The notes beneath the pieces are model-generated. The model searched no databases. It was not told the DNA's origin and was given only the letters and a program-made list of their open reading frames with translations. The position numbers and the translations under genes were made by a program. A stretch of DNA of 64,000 nucleotides, taken from positions 4,333,259 through 4,397,258 of the forward strand of contig CM068553.1 in the NCBI GenBank assembly GCA_035048495.1. Direction: 5' to 3'. Source of the stretch: Euptelea pleiosperma. Taxonomy: Eukaryota > Streptophyta > Magnoliopsida > Ranunculales > Eupteleaceae. Numbering within the stretch: position 1 is the first letter of the stretch; the number at the start of each line of letters is the position of its first letter. This document shows positions 34,092-45,110 of this stretch, piece after piece.

Positions 34092-37000
34092 ATGAAAGGG
34101 AACCAGAAGGATTCAGAGAAGCTGCTTTGGGATCGGATGATGGCCAACACCCGGAGCCCCTCCAGTACTCCCATTGCCATCTCCGCTCATCCACCTCGAG
34201 CTCTCCCAAAGCTCATGGTCTGGCTCATCCTCTTCGTCTCTGTTACCTACATTGTCTACACGCTGAAGCTCGTCTCCTCTTCTAAAGCCTGTAACAACGA
34301 AAAAGACTCTTTGAACAACATCTCTATAGCTAATTCGTTGGTGATTCACAATCGGACGGTTCTGGCTGTTTCACAGGAAGAGAAACACAAAACCCCTTTC
34401 CCAAAAACAGGGCTCCAGCACATTGTCTTCGGCATTGCAGCGTCGGCAAGCCTTTGGGAGCAGAGGAAGAACTACATCAAGCTTTGGTGGAGACCGAATG
34501 AGATGAGAGGAATTGTATGGTTAGATAAGCCTGTGAAGACCCGTCGGGAAGAAGGACTTCCACCATGGAAGATCTCAGGCGACACGTCTCGATTCTCTTA
34601 CAAGAACCGGCAGGGTCACCGGTCTGCGATTCGGATCTCGCGGATCGTGTCGGAAACCTTTAGATTGGGATTGAAGGATGTGAGGTGGTTCGTGATGGGT
34701 GACGATGATACGGTGTTTGTAGCTGAGAATCTGGTTAGGGTTTTGTCTAAGTACGATCATAACCAGTTTTACTACATCGGGAGTTTATCAGAGAGCCATT
34801 TACAGAACATTTACTTCTCGTATGGGATGGCGTATGGTGGTGGTGGGTTCGCCATTAGTTACCCATTAGCTAAAGCGCTCGATAAAATGCAGGATAAATG
34901 TATACAGAGGTACCCCGGATTGTACGGCTCTGATGATCGGATGCAAGCTTGCATGGCTGAGCTCGGTGTACCACTCACCAAAGAGCTTGGGTTCCACCAG
35001 GTTCCTCTCTCTCTCTCTCTCTCTCTCTCTTGCTGGAACAGAAGATTAAATCTTATCTTCCGTCTCTGTTACGGATTTCCGCCTGATATACTTGGTATAT
35101 CGGGTTCCGTCTCTTTAACGTGTCATGATTCTGACGGCCCTTTTTGTTTCCGACAAATTGGTTTCCGGTTTTGAAAATTTCCAGTGAGATTTTTTGAGTA
35201 AAACTTGCCCGACCATCCATAATATGAGCCACGTGGTACAATCTTAGAGGACGCTGACCGTATGGATGTTTGGCCAATCCCTAAGTGGACCTACACACCA
35301 AAACTCAGCCTGATTACTGATTTCAAACTTTTGGATCTCTCTGTATCCAAATAAAAAAACATAGAAATCACTGATCAGGTTGATATTTGGTTGATAGGTC
35401 CACCTAGGGATTGGCCCGCCAAACGTCTATACGGTCAGGGTCCTCTAAGGCATTGCCACGCGGCTTATATTGTGGGTGGTCAGGTAAGACTTACTCAGAT
35501 TTTCTGCGGATTTTGTATGGTCTATTTCTTCTAGCCCGTAACAATCGTCTATAAAAAGGAGAACGTGTACGTACGGTACGGGCACTACTATTTCTGGGTG
35601 TCAGCCTCGGCTGGTAGAGTCTTAGGTTTGCAACATAATTTACTTTTTTTCCGTCTATGAAAAATATATTGTATATGCCCTTGTCGGCATACAAAAATTA
35701 CCATCAACTCTCCCACAATGCCACGTGGCACACTCGTTGGGCTCACTGACCTGCAGTCACAAAAAAATCAGCCTGCTTGGTGTTTTCTAGCCGTGGGGGT
35801 TTGAGCATTTTTGCACAGTTTTGCAGACTCACGAGTATGTAAATGACGCCACAGTTTGACACATGGCACCTCATTCCGGCCCACTGACCTATAAATGTTT
35901 GTTTAACCCATCCCTTTGTGGGCTCACACACGAAAGCTCAGTCTGATTGGTAGCTGACAGCTGTTGGGTTTGAGGTATTTTTTTACCTTGAGCTTAGAAC
36001 TCATCCATATACCTGTCCAAGAGGCCCATGATGGAAAATATTCAAATCCAATGGCTATAAATCACCAAGCAGGTTTGTTTTTGGCATGTAGGTCCACCAA
36101 GGAATGACCAGTGTCAAAGGGCCAGCAAGTCTTCCGCATGTGACATTTGCAGACTATTTTGAGAAAATCGGCAACTGCCCTTGAGGAGAGGGGCCCACCA
36201 TAGGATGGATCTTACACTAGAAGTTGACTAGATGGGATGATTTCAACCATCTGGTAGTTTCGAGTCTTTCGACTTTGTCGTTTTATTTGTATGTCCTTTT
36301 ATCACAAGGTTTAAATTAATGGTCCGTTATAATGCTGTAACGGACATAATGTTAACGTTAGGCCGTTATTATGGATCACATCATGGTAATAATATTTTAT
36401 TATTGTTTAAACTTTGTTTTCAAGATAACATCAATAACAGTAAAATAGCCCGTATTTTTCATTTTTGGCCGTCTTTTTTGTATACCACGCAACCGTCTTA
36501 GAGCATCACCATTATAACGGGCGTTATAATTATTTTCCGTTCCCTCACCGTCCTGCTTTTTCTTAGATGGGTTCCCACCAGCTGGATCTACACCCACATT
36601 ACCATGCAGTTGTTACACCGACCATCCTGGGTAGGTTGGATTTGCCGCTCATGTTGAGAAAGTCCAAGTCCAATATCCATGGTAGGTGAGATGACGGTGC
36701 ATGGAGTGGGACCCAATATATGATTGTTCTCTTTATTAAATCTGGAGAAAATTTGTTATAATACACAATAAATATGATGTTAGAGACTTGTATCCAAATT
36801 TGATGTTTTGTTCATTACAACGTCAAATATTCGCCGTCCCGTAAGTTTCTCACGTATAGTCTTTTTCAACACCTATAGAGGAATAACCGGTTGTCAGGTT
36901 ATCCAAAAGCTTATCAGATACACGTGTTACAATCTTATTGGTTTTGGAGACTTGTTCTGTCCAACTATGTGCCACGGTAAAATGTATCAGCACCTTTTTT

Positions 37001-38284
37001 TTTTTTTTTTTTTTTACAGTTTTTCCAAGTTTTACTGACTGGTGTGTTTTGGATTGTGTTCAGTACGACGTGTATGGGAACCTGTTTGGGTTGCTTGCGG
37101 CGCACCCAGTGACACCCTTAGTGACACTGCACCACTTGGACGTGGTTGAGCCTATATTTCCAAACGTGAGCCGTGTGCAGGCCTTGCAACGGTTGATGGT
37201 GCCAATGAAGCTTGATTCAGCAGGCCTCATGCAGCAGTCCATCTGCTATGACAAGGCGAATGGCTGGACCATTTCCGTCTCATGGGGATTTGCTGTTCAG
37301 ATATTCCGCGGCATCTTCTCCCCTCGTGAAATAGAGATGCCTTCAAGAACTTTCCTCAATTGGTACAGGAGGGCAGATTACACTGCCTATGCATTCAACA
37401 CCCGCCCTGTTAGTCGTAATCCATGTCAAAAACCCTTTGTGTTTTACATGTCGATCGCGAAGTATGATTCTTCGACGAAGCAGACTGTGAGCCAGTATGT
37501 TCGGCACCGTGTCCCGCATCCAGCATGCAAGTGGAAGATGGCAGACCCTGCAACTGTGGATAGAGTGGAGGTTTACAAGAGACCTGACCCATATCTATGG
37601 GACAAGGTATGTCATCCATTATGACTTCATTCCCATAGATCTCCATTACTAATAGTTGACACTTGGGCCTTGCTTGGTAGCACTATAATTGCGGCATTTC
37701 ATTTGCGTGTGTTTGGTGGCGCAACATCCAACAAATATTTGCATTAGAACCAACATCCAAAAAAATGGCTGCAAACAATAGGCAAATGACCCTCTCATTC
37801 CCCTTGATCTCCCCCAACAGCTCTCCCCTCCCAAACATACATATATTTTCCCAACAAATGTTTGTCATTACAAACATTTGATTATATCACAAACATTTTC
37901 CTGCAAACTACAGACAGGAATCAGGATACCAAGTAGGGCCTTTTTGTATGAATGTGATTGATCAAACGGTTTCCGTCATTCAATCGCATTGATTTTAATC
38001 CTAGGAGTTCAAGGTTGTCACCCGCTGTATCGTGGGCAAGATCCACATGAAACGCGGTTCTCGCTTGCTAGTACCAGGACACTAGATCCTAGATTTTTTT
38101 TGCCTCTAATATTAATTTATGCTATTATTATTATTAATAAAAAAAAAATGATGGGTTGTTTTTTCTTTAATGGTATAAGCAGTCTCCAAGGAGAAATTGC
38201 TGCAAGATCTTGCCTTCAAAGAAGAGAGGGAGCATGTCAATTGATGTGGGTGTATGCAGGGAAGGTGAGCTCAGTGAAATATAG
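34092..38284 (+). CDS. DUF604 / GT31 fringe-like glycosyltransferase, 517 aa
   Basis: Three exons: 34,092-35,000, 37,064-37,606 and 38,183-38,284, joined in phase 0. A type II membrane anchor (about residues 39-60, LMVWLILFVSVTYIVYTLKL) follows a short cytosolic tail, typical of Golgi enzymes. The luminal domain has LQHIVFGIAASASLW, the metal-binding DDD at 204-206 in VMGDDDTVFV, GGGGFAISYPLA and YGSDDRMQAC. Exon 2 adds HHLDVVEPIFPN, SWGFAVQIFRG and RRADYTAYAFNTRP; exon 3 ends SPRRNCCKILPS and a DVGVC block. This order is that of plant DUF604 proteins, relatives of beta-1,3-glycosyltransferases. Donor and acceptor sugars are unknown. The leader has a short upstream ORF (MSSRL) at 34,027. Intron 1 is 2.06 kb and carries a Mutator-like MITE. 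Confidence 0.95.
35005..35031. repeat. (CT)n tract at intron donor
   Basis: A CT microsatellite begins four bases inside intron 1 of the glycosyltransferase gene, so the 5' splice site reads CAG|GTTCCTCT rather than a standard GTAAGT. Confidence 0.9.
35196..35496. mobile_element. 301-bp foldback MITE, Mutator-like
   Basis: GAGTAAAACTTGCCCGACC to GGTCAGGTAAGACTTACTC with flanks AGATTTTTT and AGATTTTCT (8 of 9). Arms ATGAGCCACGTGGTAC and GCCACGCGGCTTATATTG. It lies in intron 1 of the glycosyltransferase gene. Confidence 0.87.
35700..36130. repeat. Degraded foldback copies
   Basis: ATGCCACGTGGCACACTCG at 35,718, then two core versions including a 'gtaggtccaccaaggaatgacc' end. In intron 1 of the glycosyltransferase gene. 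Confidence 0.45.
36305..36560. repeat. hAT MITE relic
   Basis: ACAAGGTTTAAATTAATGG start, CCGTTATAATG and ATAACGGGCGTTATAAT motifs. No right terminus. Related to the relic at 26,340. Confidence 0.5.
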
Positions 38285-38553
38285 AAAAGAAAGAAAGAAA
38301 GAGAAAGAGAGCGTCAGAGATTCTCTTCTTCTTCTTGATTGTTATGTTTTTTCCATCAACTCTTCATATCTGTAAGTCTCTTCTGGGTTAAATTGCTAGC
38401 AAATTATTAGAAAATTTTTCTGTATACAGAAGGTGTAATATGTAAGAACTTGAGTTATAGGGATTCAACTCAGCTACGTACAAAGCTGAATTCGTCTTTT
38501 GAAGTCGAATCTCCTCGATCTCCCTTTGTTTTTTATTATACTTTTCTCAACTT

Positions 38554-38593
<40 letters not shown>

Positions 38594-39740
38594 GAACTTG
38601 TCGTCGACATGCCGCCACTAAGTTTTTAATTATTTTTACGCTTTTTGGGGCTTTGGAAGGACATGATCAGATTTAATAAACATAACATGTGTTAATGATG
38701 ATCACTTTATCTCTAAACAAATAGCCTGTTGTGGCATTCTAACACCAGTGGAAGGCACGTGCACGTGTACCATTGTAGGAGCTTTTTTATTTTTGGAAGA
38801 AGCGGCAAAATAGGAAAGTTTTGGGCAATTGCCTGATGACGAGATGAAGAGCTTAAAAAATGTAAAAAAAAATGACCCACTTGGGCAATTGCCTTAAAAA
38901 AGTATGGACGAGGATGTTGCTATGTGTAGGGGCATCTAACATTGCTTTTTTTATTTTTTGGGATGGGAATAGGTTTGTGCGGTTCGAATTTGGTTAAAGA
39001 TTTTCCGATCAAATACCTCAATAGTTTGACTTGAATAACCGACTAACTATATTTTATGATGAACTGGTATGTTGGGTATGAATTGGTGAGAGAGAGATAG
39101 AGTTCTTCTTTAAGGTCTTAATTTTTCGTTCTTTATACAGTCAGGGGGGACCCCTATTTATAAAGATGTTTTGGGGGGAGGGGGGTTGTGATGTTTCTCA
39201 AGTGCTGAGCATAGCATGTGTAAAGTCAATGGTTACTTCTCTTTGTCATGATTTCAGGTAAGTATGTTACGTCTTATCTAAAGCAAATGAGATTAGAACT
39301 TTCTTTGAAATTATGTTTCTTTTTTTGAGAATTTTCTTTGAGATTAGGCTTGTTCACCTGAGCAAATCTTCCCCGAGAAGTCAGTTTCACCAAACTAAAC
39401 TCTTTGTTGGTTCAGAATGAAGTTAGCAAAGCTTTTAAAGGTTTTGTAATCAAGATAACTCGGGCCGACTTTATGTTACTCAGCTTCAAAATGAGGAGGT
39501 AAACCTAATTTTATGAATCTCGAGGTGACACATGTACGACCTTGATGAAGGCTAGTGTCAGGCAGACACATTTGTCCCTTATTCTTATTTTATTGAGAAC
39601 GATTTCTCGAGAATTTAGGAATATTCAGTCATTATTGTTGGTCCACGTGTCACTTCGAGATAAGTTCTTGGGAGTAGGGGAATATTCTCTATCATTATAA
39701 TTAGAACTAATTAATGTTGAGTAGTGATTGGGTCACCCGC
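38285..39740. other. Spacer with (GA)n tract
   Basis: 3' flank of the glycosyltransferase gene and AT-rich spacer. A (GA)n tract lies at about 38,562-38,587. No gene or clear element found. Confidence 0.45.
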
Positions 39741-39743
39741 AGT

Positions 39744-40077
39744 TAGGGGTATCAAATTATGCTCATTTAACTGGAACCGAATCGGTTCCACATTTTTAGG
39801 AACAGACTAAATAAGAACCGGAATCAGTACCGAACTGATAATAACAGTTCTGGTTTAGGGTAGTTTGATAATGGAACCGGATTGATAGGAATTGGAATTG
39901 ATATATAAGTATAATGTTAAATTATATAAATACATCGTTATATTATCAAGATTGGAACTGATGTATCCCAGAACGAAAACCCACCAGAACCAAATAATCT
40001 ATCATTTTGAGAACTGGAACCGATGGGAACCGGAACCAATAAGAACCAATAATATCGATTCTTGTTTTGTGCACCTT
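39744..40077. repeat. GGAACCGG-rich inverted repeat
   Basis: Starts TAGGGGTATCAAATTATG and ends TTTTGTGCACCTTA. Inverted GGAACCG/CGGTTCC motifs are frequent. This looks like a hAT MITE of the TAGGGGTGTCAA type, but no duplication of the flanks is seen. Confidence 0.4.
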
Positions 40078-40302
40078 AGCTCCAGGCCCGAGTAAATGAG
40101 TGGCCCTTGTTTTTGTTGACGCCCTTTCGGTCGTCGCTTTATCTCTCTCGTCTCAAATAGAGATGTCATCTTCCCTATTGTCATTCTTAGGTTCAGGCCG
40201 CAGATGGTCCTCAAGAATCAAGATTACCCAATTTTATCTCCAAAATAATCAATGATCATCAAACACTGAAACACCGAGCAATTTCTGTCGAAACCTTCTC
40301 TA

Positions 40303-41742
40303 ATGGATAATTTCCTAAACCCTAAATTTTATCTCCTCCTCTTCTTCTCCTCTCTGCAACTCTCCATCTTCTTCAATCTCTCCTTCGCTTTCTCTCCTGT
40401 AGATAGCTACCTCATCGACTGCGGATCCATCGCCAACACCATCGTCGACAACCGAAACTTCGTTGGCGACTCGTCGAATCCCGGTTCGGTTTTCTTGTCT
40501 GCAACTCAAACAATCTCACTCAAGAACCAAAACCCATCTCTGGTTTCATCTCCTCTCTATCACACAGCTAGAGTTTTTACGAAACTCTCAAATTACGAGT
40601 TCGAGATCAAGAAAAAAGGCACTCATTTGGTACGTTTACATTTCCTTCCTTTCTCCTCTTCGCGATACAATCTATCCAATGCTCGCTTCCATGTTTCGGT
40701 TCATGGGTTTTTGCTTTTAAACGGTTTTGGGGCTCAGGATAGAAGAAACCCTGTTTTGAAGGAGTATTTAATCTGGGTTGACAGTGAAAGACTTGTAATT
40801 TCGTTTACTCCTTCGAGAGGATCGTCTCTTGCGTTTGTTAATGCGATTGAAGTTATTTCTGCGCCCGAAGATCTCATTGCCGATACCGCCCGGTATGTAA
40901 ATTCTAAGGGAATTGAGAACTTTGATGGGTTGACCAAACAGGCGCTGGAGACTGTTTACAGGACCAATGTGGGAGGTCCTAAAGTAACGCCTTTTAACGA
41001 TTCATTGTGGAGAACTTGGATTCCCTGATGATGGATTCTTGAAATTGAGTGCTGCCTCGCAAACTATTCGCTTCAGTGGTCGATTAGGTACCATATGGGA
41101 GGAACGAGCCGTGAAGTTGGCCCCGATAATGTTTACAATACTGCCAGAGTGATGAGTAATCCGAATGTTTTGATGCCAAATTTCAATATTACATGGATTT
41201 TCCCTGTGAGTTCTGGTTATAAGTACCTTGTTCGGATGCATTTTTGTGATATTACTAGTTTAGAGCTCAATGAGCTCTATTTCAATGTTTACATAAATGG
41301 GTATTTGGCATATAAAGATCTGGATCTTTCACGGCTTACGGACCATATGCTTGCCGTTCCTTATTATGCTGACTTTGTTGTTGAAGTTAATTGTTCGGAC
41401 TTTTTGAGCGTAAGCATTGGTCCTTCGAGTCTGAGCAGTCCAGCGAAAATTAATGCGATATTGAATGGATTGGAGATAATGAAGATGAATAATTCAGTGG
41501 GTGGTTTTGATGAAGACCTCTTGGTGGATTCAGATTTGCAGAGTTGTCCGAGAGGAAACATCCGCAATTTTGTGCCTTTGGTTGCTGTTATGAGCTTGTT
41601 GATAGCTGCATTTGTGGTTATGCATAGGAGGAGGAATGAGGTCAAGGATTCTGTCACTTGGTCACCTTTGCCTGTAAATTTTTCAGAAGGAAATTATGAC
41701 CATTGTAACCAATCATCATCAGGTAAATTGGGATACCCCTAA
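40303..41742 (+). pseudogene. CrRLK1L receptor ectodomain, decayed, kinase lost
   Basis: The first frame (40,303-41,028) has a signal peptide (LLLFFSSLQLSIFF) and the first malectin-like half (YLIDCGS, VDNRNFVGDSS, HLVRLHFLPF, PFNDSLWRTWIP). An extra C near 41,026 shifts the frame, and another shift near 41,080 restores a frame starting YHMGGTSREVGPDNVY. The second frame (to 41,742) gives the second malectin half (YLVRMHFCDITSLELNELYF, INAILNGLEIMKMNN), one membrane span (PLVAVMSLLIAAFVVM) and WSPLPV, then stops. The kinase is missing. The nearest relative is the tail-to-tail gene at 45,111-47,644. It is probably a dead tandem copy; a secreted or membrane-bound receptor fragment is a remote alternative. 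Confidence 0.85.
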
Positions 41743-44700
41743 AGGGTCACTAAGTGTTTGTTTAGAAATGTAACTTTTGTATTTTATAGAAGGGCATTAG
41801 ATATTCCTAACGATGAGTCTGTGTTTGAAGCTCTTCAAGAGTTATATGTGTATTTGTCTTTGTATGTAAGTTATGTCAATAGCTTTGAGATTAATAAATA
41901 AATACCTTTTTGTTTCACTTGGTTCATATTGTGTTCAGTGAGCCATCCTGTCTAATATGGAAACTTGTTAAAAGGAATTTCTGTTTGTTGAATTGTAGCA
42001 TGCAACTCATGAATAGTGAATACTGCTTATCACTTCAGTCATTTATTTACTTTCAGTCCATTCTATTTACTATCACCTTGGTAATCTTAATTGAATATGC
42101 TTTCACTTTCTTAATGCTTACTGTTAAAACACATTCCCAACGATGAAAATGTGTTGACTGGAAGGGGAAGGCTAAGTTTTTCTAGGTGAGGTAATTTAGT
42201 CCTTCCAAATGTCTCAAATATTGAGTAGTAGAACGGTTCGGCCTAAATATTACCTAAAAAATGAGTTTTTAACTTTGATGAATTCTTTTGAAATCACCCT
42301 AGTGAACTTAATCAAACTTTGTGGAAAATATTAGAATCAAAGTGGATGGTATGCAATGAGCAACTTACCTAAGGTTTGGTGGAATCCATGGTATTCTCTC
42401 TTTTCCTCCTAACCTTCTCTAACATTATGAGAGTGCTCCTTTGTTGGTTACAGGAACATGGGACCAGTTTTAGATTCTATGAATTGCGTATATAAGACAT
42501 AAGCGATGAGCACAAATGGGGTAATTAACAGATTTGCAATTTTGCATATAAAAATCGCATCAGTGCATCCTTTATATTTCTTATGTATGAACATTGTTTT
42601 GTTAGAGAAACAATGGCTTCATTAAGCAGTTACAAGCACTTGGCACCATAGATGGTGGGCGAAACCTGTCTACTTCTACTAAGCCTATACTGTTAACAAC
42701 TTCAGAAAATTAATAAAATCCTCAAATTTCCGCATCTTCATTGAGAAAAAGATGGGTCTCTTTTTTGATCAAGCACTCAATTTGGGCCCTTATGAAAAAT
42801 TATCCTGCTTCGAGGTTAGTCCATTTAAAATCTGGGCGTTATGGTTACAACTTCAATATACCTCTTGGGCTGGAATATGGAAAGGGTACAAAAGTCAAGT
42901 TAGCAGGATCATCATTACAGGTTCCCAGAGAATCGATAGAACAAAATATTGGAACCATGCTAATTTAAACTCAATTGATAGTGTACCAACTGTTCCAAGT
43001 GCTTGATCCATACGCATTTGACGGTTGGTTGCTTCCTGCCACTTATCAAGTTATAATTGGCATTATTAGCTGCTTTGGTCCTGTGATTGTATTGGGGGGG
43101 TTCGCGAGCTTTGTTTTTCTTTGATCCTCTGTGAGGATCATACTAACTTCAGACCTTGTTACACCTTTGGTGGGCTCTACCTCATTCGATGTTTTAAAGC
43201 AAATTTTTGTTTGTTGGTAGATCCTCTCGTTCGCCCTGAAATTCATCAGGTCTGTCCATCGAAAGGAAAATGTACTGGAGAATTGGTCAGCCTGTGAAGA
43301 TCTGGGCATGTAGATATTTAGAAAACTATGAGCAATAAATAAAGGCATGCTTCATATTACATGTGCAGTAAATGTGAATTACACTGCGTAGCAGATTTAG
43401 GACATGAAGTTTTAGTTTGTCTTTCCATATTTTATGGGCTCTAATTCTAGATGTTGCAATTAAACGAGACTGAAAACGTGAGTGCCTCAAATTCCCTTGT
43501 AGTCGAGCTGTAAAGAGTACATCCTATTGTAGACATCCAGAATTAAAGATGCCTCGGGATACGCAATTCGCATCAATGGGAGTTGCTGTGGGCACACTGC
43601 ACGGCGACCACCAAATTATCAGTAGGCATCTGACGCTCTTGTGTGCCTCCAAGTTGTTAGGTGCAGTATGAATGCAATGGGACAAAATCACCTATGTCAC
43701 TCGTGACTGTCACTATAGCATTGGGCTCAGCCACCACTATGGGTCCCAGACCCATGAAAGGGGTGTCTTTCACCATCCTAGCTTGTGTTGCTCACTTGCA
43801 TGGAGTCAGAGAAGAATCGTAGGGTTGGCGTGGTGAGAGTACGAGAAGTCACTCAGCGGCAATCCTATTCATGAGCCATGATAGAAGTGGAGAGTAGGGT
43901 GCCTAACATGATCGACTGTTATCGAAGGAAAGGTGTAACAAAAGGCACCATGACCAGCCCCAACTTGGATCAAGGAGTCTCACTCGGTATGACGGCGACA
44001 CCTTTGATCCACATGGCTAGGTATGGATGCATAGAAGGACTTGTCAGGAGAACCTCCAATAGCCTTGCTCTACTGGTATTCTCTCCATTTCTTTTTGTAC
44101 AAGGGCAGTGTAAATATCCTCCTCAGAACAACACTGTAGTCAAGCCATTGATGTTTTTCAAAGTGCAGTTGGACTCCCGACGAACACAACACAAGTTTCA
44201 AAAAAAACTGGTTTGAACATATGGGGTGACATGCTATAGTGTCGTCCCAGGGACGATACTGACATTAGGAAGGTGTGGGGATAGAAAAATGGACGAGTGC
44301 ATCAGAGGTGATGACAAGTCTCACATGTGCTAAGCATACCCTTTCTTCTTTCAGCCTCTCCTCTTCTCCTTCCCTTACTGGAGTTTCTTCAGTTTTCAGT
44401 ATTCTGGTTTGCAGAATCTTCGGACTTGATTGCTATGGATTTCCCTTTGAACATACGCTGTAGGCCGTGTGGCCATTATACTTGCTGGTTACTCTCTTAA
44501 CTTGAATATAAGTTTGACTTCCATCCATCCTAAGTTCATTCTATTACACCTATGTGGAGATGATACTTGGGGTCAAGTTCCAATTGCTATGGATGCATTA
44601 TATTGGGTTTGGACATGGATGGGCTTACGATGTCACCTTATCGTCCCACGAGTTGAGTTGCAAATGTGTAAAGCTAGTGACACTATGGATTGGATGAATC

Positions 44701-45110
44701 TGACCTTACCTATTTCTTGCTAGATGTATGCTAGTCCCTTGCAATGATAGTTTCCAGAATTCCTCATCCACAGTATAGAGCTTACATGTATAGAAGTATA
44801 CAATTACTGGGTTTAATTCTACGATGGATGTTTGAATGTTTACTTCAAGAATTGACAGATAGAAGTAAATATAAACTTGAACTTGGACTGTCTACAGAAC
44901 ACTTTTACTGGTTCATTGCAACTAACATGGTAAATGTAGAAGAGATGCAACAAAGAAGGAGAACTTGAATGGTCGTGGAAGCTGTTTAGAAGCTAAAACT
45001 CCAGAATGCTACCTTCCAAGATCTGTTCCCAAAACTTTCCTGCTGTAAGAAGAAGATAGCTTCCTGATGATCCTAAAACTTGATTATCTGTCAAAGCAAG
45101 AGCCCAGAAA
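41743..45110. other. Spacer between the two receptor genes
   Basis: No kinase remains of the + strand receptor and no recognised gene or mobile element. Several 60-110 codon frames lack any family resemblance. Confidence 0.4.

Noticed and set aside
36938..37063. Frame upstream of the second glycosyltransferase exon as coding
   Set aside because: Poly-Phe run is a T tract before a clear acceptor (TGTTCAG); it is intron.
44275..44968. Several 60-85 codon frames between the receptor genes
   Set aside because: No domain, no splice logic and no homology that I can see.
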